From contig JAPTOF010000014.1 in assembly GCA_028554755.1 (NCBI GenBank), forward strand, positions 2,356,001 through 2,420,000: a DNA stretch of 64,000 nt, given 5' to 3'. Position 1 is the stretch's first letter. Each line of letters begins with the position of its first letter. This stretch comes from Cordia subcordata. Lineage: Eukaryota > Streptophyta > Magnoliopsida > Boraginales > Cordiaceae. This document shows positions 46,062 to 59,078 of the stretch, piece after piece. The notes beneath the pieces are model-generated. The model saw nothing but the letters and a program-made list of their open reading frames with translations. It was not told the origin of the DNA and did not search any database. A program made the translations under genes and the position numbers.

Positions 46062-47581
46062 TTGTGTATGCTTGGTAGGAGATCCCTTAGAAATCCCCTA
46101 GTTCCTCTTAATCCCGAACCTGATAGAATTGCTAGACATTTTAGGAATTTAGGAGATCTTCTTGAGGAGATAGCCGATCCCAATCATCCTCCTAATCCTC
46201 CCAATCCCCCAATGAATCCCATTCCACCTCATGATCACATTGGGCATCAAGCCCAAGATCATTTTAGATGAGAGCCCCGTAGACCGGACCCACCCATAGA
46301 TGAGGAACCTACTCTTAGGCAATTCTTTCTTCCCGAAGCCTTTGAGCCTAATTTGGCTATTCAAATTCAGGGTTTGGGGGAAACGAACTTTGAGATTAAG
46401 CCTAATATGTTGGCTATGCTTCCCTCCTTCTACGGGAGAAGCAATGAGAGTCCTCTAGATCATATCACTGATTTTGTTGAGATGAGTTCCACTCTCCATG
46501 TCCCCAATGTCTCTCAAGGGGTCATAAATCTAAGATTGTTTCCTTTCTCTCTTAAGGACAAGGCTAGGACTTGGTTGCACTCCTTACCTAACGGTTGCAT
46601 TACTACATGGCTGACCTTCAATCTAAGTTTTTTCAAAAATTTTATCCCATGGCCAAGACGGTCGACCTTAGGACTGCCATTATGACTTTTTCCCAATATG
46701 ACCTAGAATCTTTTCATGAGGCTTGGGAGAGGTTCAAGGATCTTCTTAGACAATGTCTACACCACGGGTACGGCAATCATGACCTAATGTAATACTTCTT
46801 TCGATGCTTAAATGAACAAAATAGGATGATGGCCAATGCCGCCTCCGGTGGTGGCTTCTATCTTTTGAGACTGACTGAGGCATGGGAGAAAACAGAAATG
46901 ATGGCTGAAAATTCTTTTCAAAATTTTGCAATGGAAAGGTCTAGTCGGGAAGGCAACAAGAGAAGTGTTAGTGAGGTTGGAGTTTCTTTAGACTTACCCG
47001 CTAAGGTTGAGGCTTTGACAAATAAGCTAGATCAATTCATTTCTTTGTCCATTTCATCCCAAGGTCATAGGACTAGTTCTTTAGGTTCTTCCTCCACCCC
47101 TTTAGTTGTTGAAGTTTGTGCATTGTGCTCCGAGTCATCTCATGAGACAATAGCTTGCCTTTTAGCATCCCAATTTCCTGAATTCATGAAAAAGCAAGTG
47201 TGTGTAACACAAGGTTATTCTCTTAAGTACAACCCATACTCGAACACATACAATCCGGGTTGGAGGGACAACCTGAAATTTTCTTGGAGACAAGGCCAGC
47301 ATGAGTCTAGTTCACATCCTCACATTTCACCTCAGCAGTGACCCCATCCTCAATATCTCCCAGGTTTCTATCATGTTAATCAGCCCCGTCTTACTAGTGC
47401 TTCTCAACCTCAAGCTTTACCTGCTCCTTCTAGTTACTAGATTCCTAGTAATGACATGATGAAGTTAATGTAGTTTATTCAGAATCAGCAACAGGAGTTA
47501 GCTGATAATAGGCAAGAAATGGCTAGCTATAGGCAGCAGATGACTAGGTTTGAGGCATAGTTAGGACAGATTTCTAGTCAA
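46062..47581 (+). pseudogene. Gag of element F
   Basis: Opens at ATG 46062 with the Met-Cys-Met-Leu-Gly-Arg-Arg start shared with B. TGA at 46269-46271 replaces an Arg codon. The capsid core is good to about 46610, where one base is missing relative to A. Then TAA at 46790-46792, TGA at 47339-47341 and several TAGs in the Gln-rich tail replace Gln or Arg codons, consistent with C-to-T decay. The zinc knuckle near 47116-47160 is a complete C-x2-C-x4-H-x4-C, the only intact one among A, B and F. Confidence 0.88.
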
Positions 47582-50460
47582 TTGAGCGTTAAAGACCCAG
47601 GGAAATTGCCTTCTCAGCCGGAGATGAACCCTAGAGTCCAGTCTTGTTCCTCCACCGATATCACTTATCCCCTTCAGGCCCAGGCTAAGGCCGTCACCAC
47701 TCTTAGGCGCGGTCGGGTAGTGGATAATAGGGTAGGAGTTGACTTTGCAGCGCCTACACTTGGTGGTCCTTCTGAGTCTAGAGTACCACATTATAGCCCT
47801 GTTGAGGGAAATTCTAGAGAAGGTCCTGTTGAGAGAGATGAGCCCATTATAGATCATGGAGAGAGTAGTACTTCTCGCCCATATCAGGAGGGAAAAGAGC
47901 CTATTGATGACTCCCATGTATCTAGAGGTGTAGAGCCTAGAGTTCCCTTTCCATCTGCCTTAGAGAGGCCTACACCTAGTGAGGATTCTAGGTTCTTCAA
48001 GGTTTTAGAGCATCTTAAGGACCTTAAGGTCAATCTTTCTTTGATAGATGCGATCCTTTTCATCCCCTCTTATTCTAAGTTATTTAAGGATCTTTGTACA
48101 AGAAAATGTAGGTCATCGAACATTCCTAAGAAGGTGAGGCTTACGGAGAAGGTGAGCAATATTTGTACTTCGGGACTTCCGCCCAAGATGAGTGATCCCG
48201 GAGCCTTCACCATTCCTTGTAGGATCTGTGAGACCCAGATTGATCATGCTTTGTTAAATTTAGGATCTAGCGTGAATCTCATTCCCTACTTTGTCTATCA
48301 GCAGCTAGGTCTAGGTGAGTTGTCTCCTACACATGTTACTCTTCAGTTAGCTGATAGGTCTGAGCGTAGACCTAGAGGCGTGATAGAGGACGTTATGGTT
48401 CAGGTAGGTGAGTTTGTGTACCCTGTTGACTTCATAGTGTTAGATATGGATTCGGGACATGACTCTAAATACTCTACACCCATTCTTCTAGGTCGCCCCT
48501 TCCTTGCCACCGCAGATGCCATTATCCATTGTAGGTCAGGGCTATTGGAGATGAAATTTGGGAATTTGAGATCCACTATGAAGGTTGCCGATGCGGTGAA
48601 TAGGGCTAGTATAGGAGGAGAGGATGGAGAAGAGTGCTTTACAGTGGATGTGATTGATTCTTGCGTTGAGGATCTTATAGAGAAGACTATGACCGATGGA
48701 GAAGAATTGAAGAAATTTAAGGAATTGATGTCTAGTTTTGATTTGGAGACCTTAGAGTGGAAATGTGTAGCTTCTACTTCCTTGATTGAGAGCCATTTGA
48801 CTAATAAATCAATTAAGGTTAATCCTTCTAGTCTTATTTCTAGTGATGTCCCCATTGATAATATTGAGGTTAAGTCCCCCTTGGTTGAGCCTAGCCCTTC
48901 TTTAGAGCTTAAACCCCTTCTCGATCATTTGAAATATGCATTCCTAGGCCCTAGTGAGACCCTTCCAGTCATCATAGCTTCCGATCTTTCTAGTGAGCAT
49001 GAGGAGCGTCTCTTAGAGGTCCTTAGGAAACATAGGAAGGCTATAGGGTGGAAAATTGATGATTTGAGAGGTATAGACTCTTCGGTTTGCATGCATCGTA
49101 TTCACTTTGAGGATGGAGCCATTCCTTCTAGGGAAATGCAAAGAAGGCTAAACCACACATGAGCGAAGTAGTTAAGAAAGAGATTATTAAGCTTTTAGAT
49201 GCAGGCATTATTCATCCGATCTCCGATAGTGAGTGGGTTAGCTCGGTCCAAGTTGTCCCTAAGAAGTCCGGGATCACGGTTGTTGAGAATGAGAGAGGAG
49301 AGCTTATCCTTACACGTACTCCCACGGGATGGAGAGTTTGTATTGACTATAGAAAGCTCAACTCCAAAACTAGGAAGGATCATTTGCCATTGCCTTTCTT
49401 AGACCAAATCTTAGATAGAGTAGCTGGGCATAGCTACTATTGTCTTCTAGATGGCAATTCGAGTTATAACCAGATCCCTGTATTTCCTGAGGACCAGGAG
49501 AAGACCACCTTTACTTGTCCCTATGGCACTTTTGCTTATAGGAGAATGCCCTTCGGTCTTTCTAATGCCCCAGCAACTTTTCAGAGATGTATGATGGCCA
49601 TTTTTAGTGACATGATTGAGAGGCATTTAGAGATTTTCATGGATGATTTCTCAGTCTTTGGAGATAGCTTTGATGAGTGCTTGAGTCATCTCTCTTTAGT
49701 CTTAGACCGATGTGTAAAGAAGAATCTAGTGTTAAGTTGGGAGAAATCCCACTTCATGGTGCAACGAGGGATAGTGTTGGGTCATGTTGTATCATCTAGT
49801 GGAATTCAAGTTGACCCAGCTAAGGTAGAATTAATTGAAAAGTTGCCTGTTCCTAAGTGTGTCAAGGATGTTAGATCTTTTCTAGGGCATGCAGGATTTT
49901 ACTGTAGATTCATTAAGGATTTTTGTCACATTGCACACCCCTTGTCTAGGCTTCTAGCACAAGATGTCCCTTTTGACTTTGATAATGAATGTGTTAAAGC
50001 TTTCAATAGGCTTAAATCATTATTGTCTACATCCCCAATTATCTAGCCACCTAACTACAGTCTTCCATTTGAGGTTATGTGTGATGCATCCGATTATGCA
50101 ATAGGAGCTGTTTTAGGTCAAAGGAAGGATAAGTTGCCCCATGTTGTGTACTATGCTAGCAAGACTCTTGATGAAGCACAAAAGAATTATACCACTACGG
50201 AAAAAGAGCTTCTAGCAATAGTTTTCTCCCTTGACAAGTTTAGGTCATACATCCTAGGGTCCAAAGTGATTGTCTACACCGATCATGCCGCATTGAAGTA
50301 TTTGTTGTCTAAGAAAGAATCTAAACCCCGCTTGATTAGGTGGTTGCTCCTCCTTCAAGAGTTTGACATAGAAATCCAGGATAAGAAGGGTAGAGAAAAT
50401 TTAGTTGCGGATCATCTTTCCCGTCTTATTAGCAAGTCTTCTAGTGATCCATCTCCTTTT
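47582..50460 (+). pseudogene. Protease, reverse transcriptase and RNase H of element F
   Basis: The frame 47582-49162 holds linker and protease. The catalytic position reads L-L-N-L-G-S-S: codon AAT at 48257-48259 replaces the catalytic Asp seen in A and B. A missing C near 49152 (two C where A has three) shifts the frame. RT-RNase H resumes at 49159 and is open to TAG 50044-50046, with F-M-D-D at 49636-49647, then from 50077 with [14 protein letters not shown]. So RT is nearly complete, while protease is inactive by substitution. Confidence 0.9.
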
Positions 50461-51793
50461 CATGATTCATTCCCCGATGAGCAATTGTTTACTGTCTCTC
50501 ACCACTTACCTTGGTTTGCTCATATTGTCAATTATCTTGCCATAGGGCATTTTCCTTCCCATTGGGAAAAGAGAGAAAAAGATAGGTTCCTAGCACAAGT
50601 TAGGCATTTCTTTTGGGAAGATCCCTATCTCTTTAAAGTGTGTGCTGATCAAATGATTCGTCGGTGTGTGCCTGAGGATAAGTTTGAGAATGTGTCGTGA
50701 TGAGGGGTGTGGAGGTCATTTTAGTGGGAAGAAGACTGCCGTGAAGGTCTTGCAAAGTGGACTATTTTGGCTCACTCTTTTTAGGGATGCCCAAGAATAT
50801 TGTAAGAAGTGCTTTAGATGTCAACAATCTTAGTCCATCTCTATGAGAAACATGATGCCTTTATCCCCTATTCTTTCTTGTGAATTGTTTGATGTTTGGG
50901 GTATAGATTTCATGGGTACATTTCCACCTTCCTTTGGGTACCAATACATTTTAGCGGTCGTTGATTATGTGTCCAAATAGGTTGAAGCAATTCCCACACG
51001 CACTAATGACCATAGGGTAGTGGTTAAGTTTATTAGGGAAAATATTTTCTCTAGATTTGGAATCCCTAGGGTCTTAATTAGTGATGGGGGTTTGCATTTT
51101 CACCATAGGACTTTAGAGGCTTTGTTGAGAAGATATTTGGTCACCCATAAGGTAGCCATTCCTTATCACCCGCAAACTAGTGGACAAGTAGAGGTGTCCA
51201 ATAAGGAGATGAAGCACATTTTAGAGAAAACAGTTAGGCCTGATAGGAGAGATTGGTCTATTAGGCTAAATGATGCTTTGTGGGCCTACCGTACCGCCTT
51301 TAAGACTCCAATTGGTATGTCTCCATATAGATTGGTTTATGGTAAAGCTTGTCACTTGCCAGTAGAACTAGAGCATAGAGCTTATTGGGCAATCAAAGCC
51401 CTAAATTTTGACTTGGCAAGAGCAGGTGAGAAAAAGAAGCTAGACCTAGCGAAATTGGAAGAGCTAAGATTCGAAGCGTATAAGAACGCTAAACTTTATA
51501 AGGATAGGATGAAGAGAATTCATGATAAACACATTATTAAGAAATCATTCTCTCCTTTTGATAAAGTTTGGTTGCTTAACTCACGATTGAAACTCTTTCC
51601 AGGTAAGCTTAAGACAAGATGGGATGGTCCATATGAGGTGATGGTTGCCTATCCTTCCGGAGCAGTCAAGATTAAAGACTTGAAGGATGACCGAGAGTTG
51701 ACGGTGAATGGGCAACGCCTGAAGCACGCATATGATCTGAGCATGGCTCGTGTAGAGGTTTTAATGCTTCAGGATCCCATCTATGGAAGTTGA
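50461..51793 (+). pseudogene. Integrase of element F
   Basis: The zinc-finger start is present, but a deletion near 50690 and a TGA at 50698-50700 remove the first Cys pair region. Stops at about 50830 and 50980 follow. The core from 51020 to the TGA at 51791-51793 contains I-S-D-G-G and Q-V-E-V; the first Asp (G-I-D-F-M-G) is near 50905. The C-terminal FNSR/LNSR...[13 protein letters not shown] domain is complete. Confidence 0.88.
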
Positions 51794-53174
51794 AGATGAG
51801 TTGGTGTTTGCTTGGCTGACGGTATGATGGTTAGCGCTACTAGGAGGCAACCTAGGTTCAATTTTGCAATTTTGCATTTGTTTCACTTTCTTTTCTTTTA
51901 TCTTTTTTGCACCCAAACCAAAGTGTTGAATCCAAATACTTTGTCCCATAAGATACACCATTGCTCATTATTGCACATGCCAATGCAAGTATGCATAGGC
52001 AATGCTACTAATCTTGTTCTCTTTGTGAGTGTTTATGAATTGTGAGTCACAGGATTAGTAGTATGGTGATTTATCATTGGCATGGAAAGCTTTGAAGAAA
52101 ATGCAAAGTTGTATCTATCCTTTCTCCACTTGTTCCCCATGTTTCACCCTATCCCTACCACCCTTACTTGTTTTGTAATGACGATTTGCTTGTTTTGTGT
52201 TTTGATCTTTTTGTTTGAGGACAAGCAAAGTTTAGGTTTGGGGGTGTGGGAGTTTGGTTTTCTTGTTATATATCTTGCTTAGGGTAGATTGCATTCTACT
52301 TTTAAAAATGTCGAAAATTTTTCAATTTTGATGCATATAGAGTCATTTATTTCTTTGTTGATCATTGTGTTGGCTTTTGTGATTGACTATATTGATTTAT
52401 AAAGATGAGAGGCATTGTGGGGAAATGAATAGAGTGGTTTGCAAACTAAGTGCTGGAGGGGATGCCCTTCAAAGTTGTGGGGAGTGAGAACCTTGAAAGA
52501 ATAACCCTTGTAGCCACCCCATAGCTTGGTAGGAAAGAGTGTTGGAAAAAGGTTGTTGATGTGAGTGCCCCTTTCTTGATTGGTTCTTGTTGATGTTCCT
52601 AAGCCTTTCTTTTTCTTTCTTTTTGTGAATACAATACAAAGCATTAAAAGTTAGGAAAAAAAATGAAAAAGGCAAAAAGGTGCAAAAATATATATAAAAA
52701 AAATTAAAAAGAGGAAAAGCTAAAGGCACCAAAAAGTTAGTGAACAAGTGCATAAGTGACACAATGTCAACTTAGCACAAGTTATCATCTTTGTAGATAC
52801 GTGAATAAGGCTTTTTATAAGCCATTGTGTTTGTATATTCTCTCTTCTTGTCTTTGAGGCTTGGTGCATATTGGGAAGGCCATGTTAGTTGAGGGAGCAC
52901 GAAATATCAACATCCTTAGTGCGTGAGTTAGAATCCTAGGCTTGTGGTGGATTGGCTACTCGAGAAATTCCTATGAGGAACGAGACCTCTTATGAGTAGA
53001 GGGAGGATCCAAAGAGATTTGGGGATCTCTCCACAATAGGAATGCCCCCTTTATGCTTCTTAGACTAACTTTGATAGAGAGTCAATCCTTTAGGTAATCC
53101 ATTGTATTGGCTTTAGAGATAAAATTTAAGATTGGGCTTGCTTGAGGACAAGCAAGGAGAAGGTCTAGGGGTAT
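51794..53174 (+). other. 3' untranslated region of element F with two purine-tract modules
   Basis: Matches the 3' UTR of A throughout. Hairpin plus purine modules at 52211-52250 (TTGTTTG-AGGA-CAAGCAA) and 53139-53174 (TTGCTTG-AGGA-CAAGCAA), the second next to the LTR. No gene recognised. Confidence 0.75.
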
Positions 53175-55035
53175 TGATGTGTTGTGTTTTTGTGTGTGTT
53201 TGCATTATCATTTACCTATATTTTAGAGGTGTTGAGTGCTCATAATGATGCATTAGTGTAGTGCTTTTGATAAGAATAGGCTTAAGCGTAAACAAATGTA
53301 CATATCGAGTTTAAAAGACCAATTGCTACACTAATTGCTTGTTTTCAATTATTTAGGTGAACTTTGGGTTAAGATTGAGATTGGACGATGAAAGGTGATG
53401 AAGATGGGAAATGCACGGGTCTATGAGAGAAGACCAGAGGCCGAAAAGACAAAGAATGGAGGAAGAAAGTCAGCTGGGCGACCAAGGAAAAAGCGTCGGT
53501 CGACCGACCACTCTAGAGAGGTGCCAAAAATAGCCGGACGACCACCCTTCCAGAGCCGGTCGACCTAGTCCAGAGAGCATCATTAAAAAGCTGGTCGAGC
53601 TAGGTGTAGAAGCCGGTCGACCGTCTATGCTGAGAACATATAAATAGGGCCCAATTCTGCAAAAAAAGGAGGACTTTTTGGGAGATTAACACACACTTCA
53701 CACCTAAAATTCTCACACACTTAACCCTAGATCCCACCCACTTCACACACACTTTTCACACATTTCTCACTAAGAACCAAGATTGATTTAGAGGGTTCAA
53801 ACATTTGGAATCAAGTTTGCTCAAAAGCTTTTTACAAGATTAGCTAGGATGAAAGGGAAGCTTCATTATCTCTCTTTCATTCTATTTCCTATTATGATTG
53901 AGTAGACTTGTGTAAGGTGATTTAATTTATGTAATGGGTTAACTATATACTCTTATGATATGGGATATGATGGCTGAATATATATGCATGTTTTGAATTT
54001 TCTTGTTCAAATGGGTATTTTCTCATTCACGTCTAAGTGTTTGATAAAATGCCTAGATGAGTAAGATGTGTATAAATTGAAGTTTGTTTGTTACTAAACA
54101 CATCTAATCCATGTTATAATCATGTCTATGTGTTTATATGTGGATGCTATGAAGTGGGTAATGCTTTTATTCATGTCTATATGTATATTTGCATGCCTAG
54201 TAATGAGCATAACTTCAATAACGCATACGTGTTGGTTGTTAATTATTTCTAATGGTGTGAACTGAACATGACGATGTTTGGTAGTTGAATAGGTTCCATT
54301 ATTCATGAGCACCTTGGCCTTGAACATGTATGAACGCACTAGCAAGTCAAATCCTGCTGTAGTGACCTTAGAATGACGAAGTGGAATTTAGGGCTAGTCT
54401 AGACCGAGTCTCCTTTGGCTTTAAATCCAGCCAATAGGTTTCCGGATAGGTTTAGTCGACCTTAGCAACACTAGGTCTTGGCTTTAAATCCAACCAAAGG
54501 TTTAGGTACTAAGGTAGGTTCATTCTAAGTCACCTAGGAAGTTAGTTAGTCACTTTTGAGGTCCTAGGTCATAAGGACCATGCCGTAGCTCTAGGAGATG
54601 CCGCTTAGGGACGAACCCGCACCAAGTCCTAGGGGGAAATTAGGACACTATCTAGCAACCTAGTTAAGAGCACTCATTATAGTTAGCCATCATCCCTTAA
54701 TCCCATAGCATTTGAGTATAGAATTACCCATTCATAAGTCGAAGTCACCCTAACCCCTTCTCAATTGTTAGTTCCCTCTTGACCAACTTGTGTTCCCATT
54801 TTTCATATTCATAGTTTAGTTTTATTTCCTTTACCTAGAGCTCCCGATAATCCAAAACCCCAAAAATATGTCTAGTTTAGATCTTTCTTTTCGGCACTTT
54901 CTAGAACCCTAAGCACAAAATTCACCCACATTTTTCACGCCTCCTTGTGGTTCGACGCCCGCACTTGTACACACTATATTGCACGATCCATACACTTGCG
55001 GGTCTTTTAGAGCTTGCACTCTAAGACGTACACCA
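53175..55035 (+). repeat. 3' LTR of element F
   Basis: Sister of 43918-45793. GGTCGACC copies include 53615-53622 with TATAAATA at 53639-53646. It lacks pieces of the palindrome cluster present in the 5' copy. Ends TACACCA, then TAATC. Confidence 0.95.
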
Positions 55036-55040
55036 TAATC

Positions 55041-55345
55041 TACCCTGTAGAAAGTATGTAACAAGAAAACTAAACTCCCACATCCACAAACCTAAACTTC
55101 TCTTGTCCTCAACCAAATAGAATAGTATTACTCATCAAGCAAATAGGCAACACAAAGCAAGTATGGGTGGTGGGGACGGGGTAGATAAAAGGGAATAGGT
55201 GGAGAAAGGATAGATACAACCTTGTGTTCCTTTTAAAGCTCTTCGATGCCAAGATGTATGAATTCACTACTAACCCTGTTTTTCAACAACTATAAACACT
55301 CAAAGTACACAATTAGTAGCATTGCATGCGAGTTCGCATTTGCAT
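55041..55345 (-). other. 3' untranslated region of element D, second part
   Basis: Continues 43035-43912 after removal of F; matches B near 20690-21000, including the internal purine module (55073-55120). Similarity fades near 55345, so D is truncated and its gag-pol is absent here. Confidence 0.75.
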
Positions 55346-56299
55346 CATCAAATGAATAAACAAGGTGTATAGAAAAGGGAAAGCAATATGTGCCATCGCT
55401 TATTTGAATTGACAATTATCTGGATATGTTCCAATTTGAATAATTCAACCACTATTTCATTTGGCTTCTTAAATCCGATAGCGAACTCTATCAATGGGAT
55501 AGCCAACCTACCATTTAAGTTGAGTGTATACCCATTCCTTATGTTCATTCGTCCTAACATTCTTGATTTAAGTCCTCCGATGGGGCAGTATTTTAATCAA
55601 TGTTGTGTGAGGCGATCTTTAGTGAAGAATTCCACCGATAGGATGGCCAAACTCATTAACACCCTTTTTGAATAAACATTTTAAATTCACCTTGCTAAAT
55701 CTTGATAAAGTGTCACCCTCCGATGGGAAGTTAATGACATTTACCATTAGCGTGAATCAGATATGGAAAGCGATGGCGTATTTCCAGTCCCCTCACCCAC
55801 TCAATATTTTAACATAAGGGTTTTCTCTATTTTTTTTTTTTGGGTATTCTCGCTTTTTGTTTTAGATCTAAACACACTTTGGATTTGCAAAATACTTTGG
55901 TTTTTGCGAATCGCCTTTGTATTACTAAAACATTGCAATACTATAATAAATAACTTACCTAAATCTGGGTGTATAGACCCTTAGGTTGTCATATTTTAAA
56001 TCTCAAGTTAAGTTTTTCATTTTTGTCATGAGATTGCATGGCATCTTTAGACATAATTTCTTACAATTATCTTGTCTAAGACAATCTCTTTTAAATGAAC
56101 TTAGCTATCTCTTAGAAATTAACACATAGAATTGGTCAAATTTAAAAAACTTAATGAGTGGGCATATTTCTAGGTGGTAATCATGTTTATGCTTATGCAA
56201 ATATGTTAAAACATATGTCAATGCATTATAAACATCCACCAAAATACATTAAAAATCCCTCTTTGATGGCTCCCTGCAATTTTCAACAAAATAGCACAC
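55346..56299. other. Unassigned DNA
   Basis: A short frame at 55388-55675 (+) and an overlapping reverse one at 55348-55560 have no recognised motif. A T-run lies near 55829-55841. I see nothing else. Confidence 0.5.
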
Positions 56300-57236
56300 T
56301 TAATAACTTTTTCTGCCTCAGCCTGTCGTTCGTTAGTAGGAGCCAGTCGACTCTGCCACGACAGAGTGTTCCTCCATGCTGTTTTCTTGTTTTTCTCCTT
56401 GGTCTTTAAATATTACAATAACACACTTTGCTATTGCTAATACAAGCTTCATAAAGAAACATTACAAGGATATCAAAATATCCTATGCTTCTTTTAAATG
56501 AAACTAAAATGCCTAAGTGAAGACACATATGTTGTTTTGTTCATAAATGCTATCGGTCGTGTTCTCACCTTACCCTTAATCCATACTAATGGCATGAGCT
56601 CTATTTGCAACTAATGTGTATTGATTAATATGCTTGATAGATGACTTAGTGTGGTAAGAGTATACCTCTAGTTTGAAACCATACTAAAAGAGTGCCCACT
56701 AGTGCTAGTTAATGCTTTAGAAGTCTAATCTCTAGTTTGATATAATATTAATAGGTTAGTCTCTTGAGTAGGACGTTAACTAACACCAAAGAGGACCTAA
56801 CTAACTAAGCTTGAAAACCCTAGGTAATAAGGACCAAGCTATACTCTATGGTGATCTACTTAGGGACAGACCCACATTGAGTCCTAGTGGATAATAAGGT
56901 TAGTTAGCTAAGGTCTTCAAGACAGCAATCAAGCCATAAATAGACTGAACTATTATCATAGCCCGACCTCTACTTGCAGCACAATCACCCTAGGTCCCTT
57001 TTTAGCTTGTAAAGCCTTCTTTCCTTAGCTTGACGCCTATAGTTCCTCCACAGTTTAAGTTATTTGTCCTTTTCTCGGGCTCCCTTCATATCCTAAAGGA
57101 AGCACCCTCACACGCACGTAGTTAAACTTAGGCACACGAGCATGTATGTAAAGACTGAACTAAGGAGCCTTCCTGTAGAGACTATACCCGCACTCGTATC
57201 TGTTATAACGCAAACAATTTGTATGCTTACAGGTTA
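56300..57236 (+). repeat. Worn gypsy LTR remnant
   Basis: Carries the word order of the A/F LTRs in decayed form. A Gln-free promoter part with AGTCGACT near 56346 and a TTTAAATATT box near 56404 is followed by 'ACCCTAGGTAATAAGGACC' at 56816-56834 and 'TTAGGGACAGACCCACA' near 56859. A CCCGCACTCGTATC U5 word is near 57188. Ends and strand partner not found. Confidence 0.6.
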
Positions 57237-57516
57237 AAGCTAATGATGAATAATATGTGGTATTTGTATGATAAAAAAATGAGGATTGCATATTTGCATG
57301 GCTTGATGATAGTGAAATTGCATGGTTTCGTAGGATAGCTTAAAGGTTTTGCATGTGTATGAATGTCATTTTGTTACCTTTTTGTTTTCTTATTTAGGTT
57401 ATCTTATATATTTTTTTTGTTGATACCAAGTAGTTATTTTTCATTTTAGTAATGGATATACAATATTATAATAGCTTTTCTATTAAGCTTTCTTTCCTTC
57501 GTAGAATATAAGCTAG
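57237..57516. other. Unassigned AT-rich DNA
   Basis: Nothing recognised between the LTR remnant and the microsatellite. Confidence 0.4.
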
Positions 57517-57625
57517 TAATATATGTGTGTGTGTATATATATGTGTGTATATATGTAATATATATATATATGTTACATATATATATGTATGTATATATAC
57601 ATACATATATATGTATGTATGTATG

Positions 57626-57680
<55 letters not shown>
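57517..57680. repeat. (TA)n/(TG)n/(GTAT)n microsatellite
   Basis: Mixed dinucleotide and tetranucleotide repeat; the end is a pure (TA)n run of about 48 bases. Tyr/Ile-rich frames on both strands are artefacts. Confidence 0.95.
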
Positions 57681-57682
<2 letters not shown>

Positions 57683-58315
57683 TAGCATGAGTAGTAGTGA
57701 AAGTTTAAGATAGTATAGGTATTTTTACATTAGAATTTCTATAGTGTTATATTATAGTCTAATATATTTTGGGGGTAGATTAATTTATGTTTTATCACTT
57801 TTATTCTACGAGTGTATGTTCATATGTATATAGAACTATATTTATTTTATTTCTTTTCTCTATTTCTATTTTAGGTTAGCATTCTCTTTTTCTTTTTGTT
57901 AGCATTTTTACTTTTTTTTTTTTTAATGAGCCACACACATGCACATTATCTCACAGGTAAAGCTCACATCTTACACAAGCATTAGCACCACACATTTTAA
58001 ATCAGTAAAGCCAAACATCAGCTCCGTCATAAGCCAAAGCACATTAGCTAGGCATCAGACATCTCTCACCTCTTAAATTAAACAAGCTCACGATCTCCAG
58101 CCTCACTTTCCTTCTTATACACAAGACATAGTAGCTTACTAAAAGTCAACCTCACCAGCTGCAGTAGCGAAGACAGATCATAGTTGCAACTCGAAAAAAA
58201 TCTCTCTTTTTCGCATCTCACACATCAGCTGAAGTAGCACCAAACTCAAAGCTTTCTTCTTTTACTTTTCTCTCATGAGCTCTCAAATGCAGCAAGCCAA
58301 ACATAGATCAGCAAT
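57681..58315. other. Unassigned DNA, possibly leader of element G
   Basis: CA/AGC-rich sequence without a gene. The last bases (GCAATTGGTG) sit where a reverse-strand Asp-tRNA primer site would be if G is a 5' LTR, but the match is weak. Confidence 0.35.
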
Positions 58316-59078
58316 TGGTGCTTGCTCGATGCACTAGCCTAAAAGTCCATAAGTGCATGGGTTAATTGTAATGTAGTGTGTGCGAGTGCGGGTGTCGAAT
58401 TCTTAGGGAGACGAATTGTGGAGTGAATCCTAAGAGGTGTGTCCTAGAAAATTGCCTAAAAGAAAACCCTAAGCTAGTAATCTTTTTGTGTGTTTGGATG
58501 GAATAGAGCTCGGTGAGAAATAGAAATCTAACCTAAAACTAGACTAAGGGAAATGGGAATGGAAAGTAGGGGAAATAAGCGAACCTAGAAGGAAACTAAC
58601 AAATAGATTGGATTAGGGTGACTATTGCTTGATTATGGATGACTTGATACCTTTGTACTATGGGATTTAAGTGATAGTTTAACTAAAAAGGGTCGCTCTA
58701 TACTAGGTCTCTAACTAGCTTGCTAATTTACCCCTAGGACTCGGTACTGGTCTGTCCCTAGGCTGATCGCCCTTTGAGTCATGGTGTGGTTCTATGACCT
58801 AAGGCCTTAGGATTGAATAATTAGCTACCTAGGTGACATAGATTGAACCTACTTTTGTGCCTAAACCGTTAGCTGTGTTTAAAGCTAAGACCTAGTGCTA
58901 TTACGTTGAATAAACCTACCCAGAAACCTATTAGCTAAGTTTAAAGCCAAAAGAGACTCGATCTAGGCTAGCCCTAAGTTAAGCGTCATCGATCTAAGGT
59001 CATGATAGTAGGATTTGAGCAATTAAGTGCATTTATAGATGTTCTACACTATGGCATTTGCAAATATATGGACACATG
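58316..59078 (-). repeat. Gypsy LTR fragment G, reverse strand
   Basis: Starts TGGTG on the + strand, aligning with the reverse complement of the F LTR end. It carries the conserved block near 58730-58800 and hairpin words 'ttagctaagtttaaagccaa' near 58930-58950. It is cut at about 59078 by LTR fragment H. Confidence 0.65.

Larger units (their letters stand above)
43918..55035 (+). mobile_element. Ty3/gypsy Athila-like element F, full length, nested in D
   Basis: LTRs of 1876 and 1861 bases (TGATGTG...TACACCA) enclose primer site, gag-pol and 3' UTR; total 11,118 bases. Exact target duplication TAATC at 43913-43917 and 55036-55040. It belongs to the same group as A with a distinct LTR subfamily. 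Confidence 0.95.

Noticed and set aside
55348..55675. Overlapping frames of 70 and 95 codons on opposite strands
   Set aside because: No motif, no family resemblance, and both strands are open, as expected by chance in such DNA.
57446..57713. Tyr/Ile-rich frames on both strands
   Set aside because: They translate the (TA)n/(GTAT)n microsatellite.
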